DNA of 36,994 nt from a virus, in IMG/VR virus record IMGVR_UViG_3300046167_000986, positions 1-36,994 of that record. One strand, 5' to 3'. The notes beneath the pieces were generated by a model. It did no database searches, was not told where the DNA came from, and saw only the letters and a list, made by a program, of their open reading frames with translations. The position numbers and the translations under genes are program-made. Each line of letters starts with the position of its first letter. Within the stretch, counting starts at the first letter, position 1. Below, in pieces: positions 13,526 through 20,523 of this stretch.

Positions 13526-14405
13526 ACGCGAGCATTTCAGGAGGATACTCCAGCAGACGATTTCAGGAGCAGTAAATTGGCCGAAGAAGGCAGACCGCAG
13601 CATCAAGGTCGATGATCCCGGACACGGCTGGCTTCTCCCGATTCTTCTGGAAGTCGAGAGCCGATGCTGGGGCCGCTGGGATCACTGGATGCGAACTGCA
13701 GAGGCAGGCAAGATTCTGGATGAGCCGATTCCACAGATACACTTCTGCGGAACCGGCAATCCACATGTGCGGCGGATGCACGAGAAGTCCTTGGATTGCA
13801 TCGCGAACTATGGCGGCTGGCAGGGTTGGGATAGCTGGAGACTCTTCGACTACTATCTGGACTGGCTGCTCTATGGATTCGGAGACCCAAGACAGCCGAA
13901 GCCACCGGACGAACCGTCGCCCGGAGCATTCAGCCGCCTCTGGCAAGTCTTCTGCCTCGAAGCGATGATCGCATGGCCAACAGACATGTTTGGCGACCTC
14001 ATGGCAGAAAACCGATACGGACGCGGTGCTGGCTTCTTCCCTACTCCTGAACCCGTGGTCGAGATGATGGTTCGCATGACGATGGGCGACGGTGACTGCC
14101 GACTCAAAACGGTGATGGATCCCTGTGTGGGCACCGGGCGCATGATTCTACATGCGAGCAACTACTCCTACCGGCTCTACGCGCAGGACATCAATCCGAC
14201 GGTGATCAAAGCCTGTCTGGTAAATGCCTACTGCTTCGCCCCCTGGCTGGTTCGTCCATTCCCATTTCTCAAAGAAATGCCCGTGGAGCAAGTGAGCCAG
14301 CCGGTAACGCCTCCAAAACCGAAGCCGATCTCAGAACCTGCACCAATCCAAATCAACGGTCATGCGCCAGCGAACGCGCAAATGCTCTTATTCGATGAGA
14401 TTTGA
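13518..14405 (+). CDS. N6-DNA-methylase-like SAM-binding protein lacking motif IV
   Basis: The start at 13518 overlaps the previous stop and gives 295 residues. About 172-240 is the SAM-binding part of a HsdM-type fold: FFPTP (173-177), motif I DPCVGTGR (201-208), and YAQDINP (221-227) as the acidic loop. The catalytic (N/D)PP(Y/F) motif expected further on is not there, and after about residue 250 the chain becomes a proline-rich tail. It therefore keeps cofactor binding but probably does not methylate adenine by the usual route. Related phage proteins with the same short form exist, so it is unlikely to be a recent truncation. It opens the methyltransferase/ParB block. Confidence 0.75.
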   Translation: MSEREHFRRILQQTISGAVNWPKKADRSIKVDDPGHGWLLPILLEVESRCWGRWDHWMRTAEAGKILDEPIPQIHFCGTGNPHVRRMHEKSLDCIANYGGWQGWDSWRLFDYYLDWLLYGFGDPRQPKPPDEPSPGAFSRLWQVFCLEAMIAWPTDMFGDLMAENRYGRGAGFFPTPEPVVEMMVRMTMGDGDCRLKTVMDPCVGTGRMILHASNYSYRLYAQDINPTVIKACLVNAYCFAPWLVRPFPFLKEMPVEQVSQPVTPPKPKPISEPAPIQINGHAPANAQMLLFDEI

Positions 14406-14424
14406 CACTTGAATCGAGAGCATG
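14402..14424 (+). promoter_or_regulatory. TTGACA-N14-ATG start element
   Basis: TTGACA (14402-14407) contains the stop codon of the previous gene and lies 14 bases before the ATG at 14422. It fills almost the whole 16-base gap. Confidence 0.4.
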
Positions 14425-15078
14425 AGTAAAGCGGCAACTCCGAAAGCAAAAGGACTGGCAGACGGGATCGAGGTATGGTGCAGCTTCGATAAGCTGGTGC
14501 CCATCGAGGAATTGAAGCCCAATCCTCGCAACCCGAATACGCACCCGGTGCGCCAGATCGAACTTCTGGCCAAGAACATTCGCTACTTTGGATGGCGCCA
14601 TCCGATTACCGTCTCGAAACGCTCCGGCTGTATCGTCGCCGGACATGGCCGACTGGCAGCCGCTCAGGAACTGGGCATTCAACTTGTGCCAGTCGACTAT
14701 CAGGACTTCGCCAGTGACAGCGATGAAATGGCTGTGCTCGTGGCAGACAACCGCCTCGCAGAGTTGGCATCCATCGACCTCAATTCCCTTGAAGGGATCA
14801 TGAACGACCTGAACGTCGAGGGCTTCGATACGCTTCTTACCGGATTCGATGAAGCCGACCTCGAAAGCCTATTGCAGGGAGAGGATGCACCAAGCGATGA
14901 AGGCGACGAAGTTGAGGACGAAGAGCTCGACAAAGGCGACGTCACTATCGCGCTTGGGCTCTACCGCTTCAAAATCAGTCAGGAAGACTATCTCAGTTGG
15001 ATCGATGGCGTGAAGCAAGACGTGGGCTTCGACAAAGATGCCGTCACCAAGGAACTCCGTAAGCGACTCGGATTATGA
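14422..15078 (+). CDS. ParB/Srx-fold N-terminal domain protein
   Basis: The product has 218 residues. Residues 23-110 form a ParB N-terminal/Srx domain: LKPNPRNPNTHP (31-42), FGWRHPITV, the nucleotide-binding motif GHGRLAAA (74-81), then ADNRLAELAS. The linker (about 145-172) is very acidic. The last 45 residues, YRFKISQEDYLSWIDGVKQ and LRKRLGL, form a small C-terminal module I have seen paired with phage ParB proteins. ParB domains bind CTP or ATP and act in DNA sliding, nuclease or kinase-type reactions. There is no ParB HTH, so a partition role is unlikely. Confidence 0.82.
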   Translation: MSKAATPKAKGLADGIEVWCSFDKLVPIEELKPNPRNPNTHPVRQIELLAKNIRYFGWRHPITVSKRSGCIVAGHGRLAAAQELGIQLVPVDYQDFASDSDEMAVLVADNRLAELASIDLNSLEGIMNDLNVEGFDTLLTGFDEADLESLLQGEDAPSDEGDEVEDEELDKGDVTIALGLYRFKISQEDYLSWIDGVKQDVGFDKDAVTKELRKRLGL

Positions 15079-16586
15079 TCCAACTCGAAGCTATCGATGG
15101 CATCCAGCCATCCACCTACAATCCGCGAAGTGCTGATCCGGAGCGGCTCGACCTGATTGAGCTATCACTGCGTAAGCTCGGTTTCCTCGCGCCCATTTTT
15201 GCCGACAGCAACGGCGAGATTCTTTCCGGCCACCAGCGACACCTCGTTGCCTCCCGTATGGGAGCAAAACAGTTGCCAGTCTTTCGGACGAAGCCAATGG
15301 ATCTCGCACAGCGCAAGGCTCTGAACATCGTCTTCAATCGCGCTACCAATGACTTTGATTGGAACAGCACACCGGAGAAAGTCACTCGCGAGCTGGCAGC
15401 TCTCGATGTGCAAAAGCTCGCTGCTGCCATCCCTAACAAAGACGTCGATTCACCGGAATTCATTCGCTGCCTGCATCCGAATCAGGTCAGCGTGAAAGAG
15501 CTATGCCGGGCGAACTCGAACCGCTGGATGCAGTATGCACGCAACCTTGCTCGCACCCTTCACCGGCACGGTATCCTGATGCCAATCGTCTGCCGAAAAG
15601 ACGGCACCGTGGTAAATGGCATTGGCCGCTTGGAGATGCTGGCCGAAAAGAAGATCGAGACAGCTCCGGTGGTCTATGTCTCCGACGAAGAGGCAAACTT
15701 CGCTCAGGCCATGATGAACCTGCTTTCGATGGATTTCGATGTGCATACGCGCTATGCCGATCTCCTCCGGCACAACTCCTTCCGCAGAGCACGTCGTGTT
15801 CGCGAAGAACTGGGCAATGGATTCATCTTCGCCGTGCATGGCTCGAAGCCCTGCCATACATTCGACATCTTTAATTCGAAGCAGAAGGCGGCATGGGTGC
15901 GCGAACACGGCACGACGATTCTCGACTTCGGTGCTGGGCACCTGACCGAGACTAAGATGCTTCGACGCGCTGGCTTCAAAGTCACGCCCTTTGAGCCTTA
16001 CCATATTTCACGTTCGGAGATCGACCGCGAGAAGAGCTTGGAACTGGTCCGTGAATTCCTTGATGCCGTTGCAAGTGGCACGGAATGGACGTCCATATTT
16101 CTGGCCAGTGTGCTCAACTCGGTGCCTTTTCAATCGGACAGAGAGCACATAGCGACTCTGCTCGCTGCACTCTGCCGTCCCGAAACAAAGGTCTACGCTT
16201 GCGCTTCGAGTATCAGCGAAACCGGCTGGCGTCAGGTCAATGGTAAGGCCTTCCTCAACAAATCAAACTCCGGTAACATCGCCTTCCGCCTCGACTACGA
16301 AAAAGGCATTCGGATTGGGGATTTTCAGGACAAGCCAAAGGTCCAGAAATACCACACGCAAAAAGAATTCCATCAGCTATGGACTCACTCATTCCGCTCC
16401 GTTAAAGTCCGGGAGTTGAGTAATAATATTACCGCAGAGTGTGCCCATGCACGCCCTGTCGATGCCGAGAGGCTCCGGGCGGCGATTGAGTTTGAGTTCA
16501 ATTTACCATATCCCGACGGCACACGCATGGGCATGGCGGAACAGGCAAAGGAAGCCTTCAGCAAACGATTGGGAATTGCATTATGA
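15075..16586 (+). CDS. Double ParB-like domain fused to a class I methyltransferase
   Basis: The product has 503 residues in three parts. Part one (1-95) is a ParB/Srx domain: YNPRSADPERLDLIELSL and GHQRHLVASRMG (52-63). Part two (about 145-230) is a second, degenerate ParB-like domain, where NGIGRLEML (181-189) replaces the GHxR motif. Part three (about 278-470) is a Rossmann methyltransferase: TILDFGAGHLTETKML (281-296), a strand ending FEPY with Glu307, then TSIFLASVLNSVPF (about 338-351). No DPPY motif is visible. Coupling of ParB-fold and SAM domains suggests a nucleic-acid-directed enzyme. It overlaps its neighbours by four bases on both sides. Confidence 0.78.
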   Translation: MIQLEAIDGIQPSTYNPRSADPERLDLIELSLRKLGFLAPIFADSNGEILSGHQRHLVASRMGAKQLPVFRTKPMDLAQRKALNIVFNRATNDFDWNSTPEKVTRELAALDVQKLAAAIPNKDVDSPEFIRCLHPNQVSVKELCRANSNRWMQYARNLARTLHRHGILMPIVCRKDGTVVNGIGRLEMLAEKKIETAPVVYVSDEEANFAQAMMNLLSMDFDVHTRYADLLRHNSFRRARRVREELGNGFIFAVHGSKPCHTFDIFNSKQKAAWVREHGTTILDFGAGHLTETKMLRRAGFKVTPFEPYHISRSEIDREKSLELVREFLDAVASGTEWTSIFLASVLNSVPFQSDREHIATLLAALCRPETKVYACASSISETGWRQVNGKAFLNKSNSGNIAFRLDYEKGIRIGDFQDKPKVQKYHTQKEFHQLWTHSFRSVKVRELSNNITAECAHARPVDAERLRAAIEFEFNLPYPDGTRMGMAEQAKEAFSKRLGIAL

Positions 16587-17005
16587 TCTACCTACTTGAC
16601 CTGAACTACACACTGGTTGCAAATTCACCAAAGCGCGGAGATTCTCCGATTCGTCCGTTCATCCGGCAAATCGAACAAGAGGAATATCGCCAGTGGCTCA
16701 TCGAACTGCTCAGGCCGCATAAAGTCATCCTTATCACGGCGAGACCGAACCGTTATCAGGACGTGACACTTGCCCGCATCAAGGATAAGTGCGGATGGGA
16801 ACCGATAGATGCCTACTTTGCTGAAATCAATTCACGTCCGCACATGATCAAAGAACATCTGCTCAAGACCCACATCTTGCCGAAATATGGCGAGGCCGGA
16901 AGCAGCTACTTCGGACTGGAGAGCAACCCTCATACCCGCGCTATGTATGGCCGCTACGGGATTAACGCTATCCGGGTAACGGATCAGGAATTGATGATGC
17001 TCTAA
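16583..17005 (+). CDS. HAD-like hydrolase with atypical nucleophile motif
   Basis: The product has 140 residues. The first strand MIYLLDLNYTLVA corresponds to HAD motif I with Asp6, but the second aspartate of DxD is Asn8. Motif II is LITARP with Thr52, the motif III lysine may be Lys90 (MIKEHLL), and YFGLESNPHT (109-118) would be motif IV with Glu113. Loss of the acid/base Asp occurs in HAD enzymes that are not simple phosphomonoesterases. It is locked into the block by an ATGA overlap with the ParB fusion gene. The substrate is unknown; action on a nucleotide or sugar intermediate of modification is a guess. Confidence 0.65.
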   Translation: MIYLLDLNYTLVANSPKRGDSPIRPFIRQIEQEEYRQWLIELLRPHKVILITARPNRYQDVTLARIKDKCGWEPIDAYFAEINSRPHMIKEHLLKTHILPKYGEAGSSYFGLESNPHTRAMYGRYGINAIRVTDQELMML

Positions 17006-17032
17006 TTGACATCGCTGCGCTCACATGAGCGC
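17006..17032 (+). promoter_or_regulatory. TTGACA-N13-ATG element with start codon in a hairpin loop
   Basis: TTGACA (17006-17011) directly follows the previous stop and lies 13 bases before the ATG at 17025. GCGCTC (17017-17022) pairs with GAGCGC (17027-17032), which places the start codon in and beside the loop. This could limit initiation. Confidence 0.4.
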
Positions 17033-17729
17033 CAATATCGAGGCCGACGACGGCATCACCACAGAAGCGAGCAACTGGGTCTTTGACGAACACGTCGCTC
17101 CACATTTCGACGAGCACGTTCGCAAGAGCGTTCCCGAGTATGACCGGGTGCAGGATTTGGCTGTTAAATTCTCGGACTGGTTTACCTATTCCGACAGCAC
17201 TGTTCTCGACTTTGGGGCGGCCACCGGTGAAACGATGCTCCGCATCCGCGAAAAGCATTCGAAGCCGTTCAACCTGATTGGCTACGACAACTCGCAGGCC
17301 ATGATTGAGCAAGCAGCCCTCAAGGGCGTTGAGGTCGCATTCAGGGACTTGGAGCGTTTTACAGATATTCCGACCTTCGCCTATGGTGTCGCGCTCTACA
17401 CCTTCCAGTTTTTGCGGCCACAGGCACGGCAGAGACTCATCTACCAAATCGCTAAAGCCATTGAGCCGGAAGGTGGTCTCTTCGTTGTCGAGAAGGTGCT
17501 TGGAACGTATCCGACTACTCAGGACATCATCCAACAGCTTTATTGGGATATGAAAATCGCCAACGGCCTGACCCCGGCACAAGTGCTCAACAAGGCCCAC
17601 GCTTTGCGAGGTTGCATGTTCCCAAAGACGATTGCGGAGAATGAGGCCGAATTCAGAGCTGCAGGATTCTCTCAAGTGGAACTGGTCTTCAAGGATCTTC
17701 AGTTCTGTGGCTGGCTCCTGATCCGTTGA
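17025..17729 (+). CDS. CmoA-like SAM-dependent enzyme
   Basis: The product has 234 residues and resembles CmoA, the carboxy-SAM synthase of tRNA wobble uridine modification, along its whole length. Shared landmarks with E. coli CmoA as I remember it are WVFDEHVAPHF (18-28), the KSVPEYD segment, motif I LDFGAATGE (61-69), GYDNSQAMIE (86-95), YTFQFLRPQARQ (125-136), VVEKV (154-158) and ANGLTPAQV (179-187). The arginine I recall in E. coli CmoA as contacting the carboxyl of carboxy-SAM would align near NKAHALRGCM (189-198) and appears replaced by Ala. It may therefore be a plain methyltransferase of this fold. It ends the block and is followed at once by hairpins. Confidence 0.78.
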   Translation: MSANIEADDGITTEASNWVFDEHVAPHFDEHVRKSVPEYDRVQDLAVKFSDWFTYSDSTVLDFGAATGETMLRIREKHSKPFNLIGYDNSQAMIEQAALKGVEVAFRDLERFTDIPTFAYGVALYTFQFLRPQARQRLIYQIAKAIEPEGGLFVVEKVLGTYPTTQDIIQQLYWDMKIANGLTPAQVLNKAHALRGCMFPKTIAENEAEFRAAGFSQVELVFKDLQFCGWLLIR

Positions 17730-17766
17730 GCAGGGCTCGCCCTGCACCCGAGAAACTTCGTTTCTC
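17730..17766. repeat. Two tandem 7-bp mini-hairpins (copy A of an inverted element)
   Basis: GCAGGGC-TC-GCCCTGC (17730-17745) begins on the base after the stop codon. ACCC then separates it from GAGAAAC-TTC-GTTTCTC (17750-17766). The same pair of hairpins with the same ACCC spacer (GGGT on the + strand) recurs in the opposite orientation at 21985-22022, with only the loops changed. No T run follows, so it is not a classic terminator. Confidence 0.75.
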
Positions 17767-17792
17767 ATGGTTGACGACACAGTGACGAATGA

Positions 17793-18476
17793 ATGCGAGA
17801 TAGCGAACAACGTGAGCGTAAGGGAAGAGCGCAGCGAGGGGAAAACCCTTCAATGGGGGCAGCCTCAGGCAACTTTGACGAACAAGCGGCAAAGAAGGTT
17901 CTCGACAAGGAGTTCGAGAACCTGATCCGCAAAGTCGCGTCCGGGAAAACCCTGACGGCTGCTGAACGTGCCCGCATTGAATCTCGTGCTGCGGGAAGCC
18001 AGGACTCGACCGCTTACGCGAAGAACCTTGTTGAGCTGGCTCAGTTGCTTGGCGTCACCCGGCGCACGCTGACGACATGGCGCAAGCAGGCAGGTGCGCC
18101 GAAACCCGAAGCGAATGGACAGCACGATGTCGCAGCATGGCGAGAGTTTGTTCGTTCGCGTGGCCTCAAGGGCGGTGGCGAATCCGTCCACAATCAGGAA
18201 GCCCTGAAGGCGCGAAAGCTACTCGCTGAAATCGAAGAACGTGAGCTGCGACTGGCCATTCGCCGGGGTGACTATCTCCACAAGGAAGATGTGCGCAAAG
18301 CGGTGCTCGAAGGATTGGCACGGCTCTTTGCGATTCTCCACAAGCGACTGGAAGACGAACTGCCGCCACTGTCCTGCGGCAAGGATGCGGTCGGCATACG
18401 AGAGGACAACGCCAAGGCACTCGATGAAGCCAGGCGCGAAGCCTATGAATTCTTTCAAGGGTGGACGGCATCATGA
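17793..18476 (+). CDS. Terminase small subunit (Nu1-like)
   Basis: The longest form has 227 residues from ATG 17793. Its first 20 residues are low-complexity and come from a GAGCG-rich stretch, so ATG 17853 (207 residues, MGAASGNFDEQ) is an equal or better start; neither has an SD. About residues 75-120 are a MerR/Nu1-like HTH: LVELAQLLGVTRRTLTTW, RKQAGAPKPE, then VAAWREFVRSR. A long charged helix (about 135-175) and a C-terminal helical part follow, as in phage small terminases. It should bind the packaging site and recruit the large subunit encoded immediately downstream (ATGA overlap). Confidence 0.78.
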   Translation: MRDSEQRERKGRAQRGENPSMGAASGNFDEQAAKKVLDKEFENLIRKVASGKTLTAAERARIESRAAGSQDSTAYAKNLVELAQLLGVTRRTLTTWRKQAGAPKPEANGQHDVAAWREFVRSRGLKGGGESVHNQEALKARKLLAEIEERELRLAIRRGDYLHKEDVRKAVLEGLARLFAILHKRLEDELPPLSCGKDAVGIREDNAKALDEARREAYEFFQGWTAS

Positions 18477-19807
18477 ACGAGGATGTCGCCAGCATGTTTG
18501 CCGAGGCGGTGCGCCCACCGGACCGTCGTCCTCCTTGGCAATGGTGTGAGGATCACATCGCATCGATCCCATACTCACCGATGCCTGGCCGCTTTCGCTC
18601 GGACAACTCGCCTTGGGTCCGTGAAGTCATGGAGGCGATTGTCGATCCCCGCGTAAAGCTCGTCTCCATTCTCGCCAGTGTTCAATCCTCCAAGACGACG
18701 ATTCCGGAGCTTACACTATGCTACCTTATCAAGAATCTGCCGGGACCATGCCTATGGCTTGACCAAACGGATGAGGATGCGAAAGACCAATCCGAAAGCC
18801 GCCTTCAGAAGCTCTTCGATGAGTGCGAACCGGTGAAAGACCTCTTTCCGAAAGACCGCCACAAGAAGCGTAATCATACGATTCACTTCTCCAATGGCAT
18901 GATGCTCTGGATTCTCGGTGCGCACAACAAAACCAACCTTCAGCGTCGTTCTATCCGCTGGCTATTCGGTGATGAAACCTGGAGGTGGCCGCAGGGAAAC
19001 ATGGCCGAAGCCGAAGCTCGCGTGACGGCTTTTGGCTGGCTTGGCAAATGTGTCTTCATGAGTCAGGGTGGCGAAGAAAACGACGACACTCACCGCAAGT
19101 TTGAGACGACCGACATGCGAGAGTGGACCTTCGCCTGTCCTTCCTGTGGCAAGCGGCAACCCTTTGAATGGGAAAACGTCGAGTGGTCGAAATCCGCCCG
19201 TGATGCCGAAGGCAACTGGAACTTTACGGCAGTACAGGATTCAACCATCCTGCGCTGCTCACATTGCAACCACTACTTCCCGGATTCCGATGCAACGCGC
19301 AGGCAATTGAACGCCACTGGCAAATTTATCCGCACGAACACCAATGCCGCTCCCGAAAATGTTGGTTTCCACTGGAACGCTCTGTGTGCGATGAGCTGGG
19401 GCAAGCTCGCTGAGCTTTACTTGCGAGCCAAGGCAGCGGCCAAACAAGGCGACACGACTTTGCTCCAGCAGTTCTATCAGAAGCGCCTCGCTCTTCCGTG
19501 GCGCGAATACGTCGAAGACTACAAGATGGAGATCGCAAACTGCGGCTACCGCAAGGGCGAGAGCTGGGAAGAGGAAGGCGGAATCAATCGTTTCGGTAAA
19601 GTCGTTGCGCCTCCATTCGAGGAATCGCTCATTCCGCTTCGCATTCTGACGGTAGACTGCCAGATGGATCACCTCTTCGCGGTCGTTCGCTCGTGGAGTG
19701 CGGATGGCTCTTCGCGTTTGGTCTGGAATGAAACGCTTGCTGACTTTCGACGACATCGAAGTGCTTCAGGAGCGTTTCGAGATTCACCCGAACCTTGTCT
19801 TCCTTGA
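18473..19807 (+). CDS. Terminase large subunit, N-terminal part (GpA family, frame broken)
   Basis: From ATG 18473 the frame gives 444 residues. It has the lambda GpA layout: ATPase with Walker A-like ASVQSSKTT (68-76) and Walker B WLFGDET (Asp167, Glu168), then a zinc-binding insert with Cys222, Cys225, Cys262 and Cys265. The nuclease domain starts at ILTVDCQMDHLFAVV. After NETL (codon 19736-19738) the frame goes wrong: the last 22 residues are shadow sequence, and the true continuation is one base ahead. The joined protein would be about 601 residues, close to the family size. The DNA motor packages the genome into the prohead at the portal. Confidence 0.88.
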   Translation: MNEDVASMFAEAVRPPDRRPPWQWCEDHIASIPYSPMPGRFRSDNSPWVREVMEAIVDPRVKLVSILASVQSSKTTIPELTLCYLIKNLPGPCLWLDQTDEDAKDQSESRLQKLFDECEPVKDLFPKDRHKKRNHTIHFSNGMMLWILGAHNKTNLQRRSIRWLFGDETWRWPQGNMAEAEARVTAFGWLGKCVFMSQGGEENDDTHRKFETTDMREWTFACPSCGKRQPFEWENVEWSKSARDAEGNWNFTAVQDSTILRCSHCNHYFPDSDATRRQLNATGKFIRTNTNAAPENVGFHWNALCAMSWGKLAELYLRAKAAAKQGDTTLLQQFYQKRLALPWREYVEDYKMEIANCGYRKGESWEEEGGINRFGKVVAPPFEESLIPLRILTVDCQMDHLFAVVRSWSADGSSRLVWNETLADFRRHRSASGAFRDSPEPCLP

Positions 19808-20279
19808 TGCCGGTCACGCCACCTACGACGTTTACCGTCAGTGCTCGAAGAAAGGTTGGGTCGCACTCATTGGCGACCGGAGGCTGACCTTCCCGCACAA
19901 AACGAAGGAGAAAGGAAGTATCCAGCGGTTCTATTCGCCACGGCGAAAGGTCGTTCTGACTAACCGGCAATTCTGCTACGTCCACTACTGGTCGAACCTG
20001 AACATCAAAGACACGCTTGCTCGGCTACGTCGCAACCAAGACCCCTCACGGGGTGCGACGTGGGAAGTTCCCGACGACATCGACGAGGATTACCTGTCCC
20101 AGATGGAGAGCGAGCACCGCACCAAGGAGAAAAATACCTGGATGTGGAAACAGATCGGCAAACGGGCCAATCACTATTGGGACTGCGAGTCGATGCAGGC
20201 CGCTGCAGCCACCATGCTGAAGATCATTGGAGCCGAGAGCGTTGACATGAGCACATCCTCCGATGGCGAACGTAGTTGA
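19698..20279 (+). CDS. Terminase large subunit, C-terminal nuclease part (+1 frame)
   Basis: This frame carries the rest of the GpA nuclease domain: LTFDDIEVLQERFEIHPNLV from about 19740, then the metal-binding strand FLDAGHATYDVYRQC, and the late family signature NHYWDCESMQAAAATML. It has no start codon of its own at the right place; the residues before 19740 overlap the upstream frame and are meaningless. Removing one base near 19739 (CTT-G-CTG) joins the two halves smoothly. A sequencing indel, a real mutation or programmed +1 frameshifting would all produce this. It overlaps the connector gene by 17 bases. Confidence 0.82.
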   Translation: MRMALRVWSGMKRLLTFDDIEVLQERFEIHPNLVFLDAGHATYDVYRQCSKKGWVALIGDRRLTFPHKTKEKGSIQRFYSPRRKVVLTNRQFCYVHYWSNLNIKDTLARLRRNQDPSRGATWEVPDDIDEDYLSQMESEHRTKEKNTWMWKQIGKRANHYWDCESMQAAAATMLKIIGAESVDMSTSSDGERS

Positions 20280-20523
20280 CTACAGCATCGGGTTTACGGT
20301 CCCGGAAATTGAAGAAATTCTCTCGGCTCAGAAAGCGGAGCTAAAGAAGACGCAGGCCGCTTATGCAAATGACGGCTCCAGTGTGAGCAAGCGACGCCTT
20401 GATGAAATTCATGCGATCATTCGCGCTTGCCAGGACGCACTCGTAAAACTGGCTCCCGATACCTACGCGAAGCCAAAACGAACCGCCATGCAATCCGCTG
20501 TCGTCGGACACCTCGCGAAGTGA
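20263..20523 (+). CDS. gpW-like head-to-tail connector
   Basis: The product has 86 residues: two helices (FTVPEIEEILSAQKAELKKT and SKRRLDEIHAIIRACQDALVKL) around a short turn AYANDGSSVS. This pattern and size, between terminase and portal, match gpW of lambda-like phages, which closes the filled head and joins the tail. The C-terminal tail is basic. It overlaps the terminase end and shares one base with the portal start (TGATG). Confidence 0.75.
   Translation: MANVVDYSIGFTVPEIEEILSAQKAELKKTQAAYANDGSSVSKRRLDEIHAIIRACQDALVKLAPDTYAKPKRTAMQSAVVGHLAK

Noticed and set aside
14422-16586. Plasmid-type ParAB partition system
   Set aside because: There is no ParA ATPase, no ParB HTH and no parS-like repeat near these genes; the ParB folds are joined to methyltransferase domains instead.
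19736-19742. Established programmed +1 frameshift site in the terminase
   Set aside because: CTT-G-CTG has no slow or stop codon and no known stimulatory motif. Indel or sequencing error is at least as likely.
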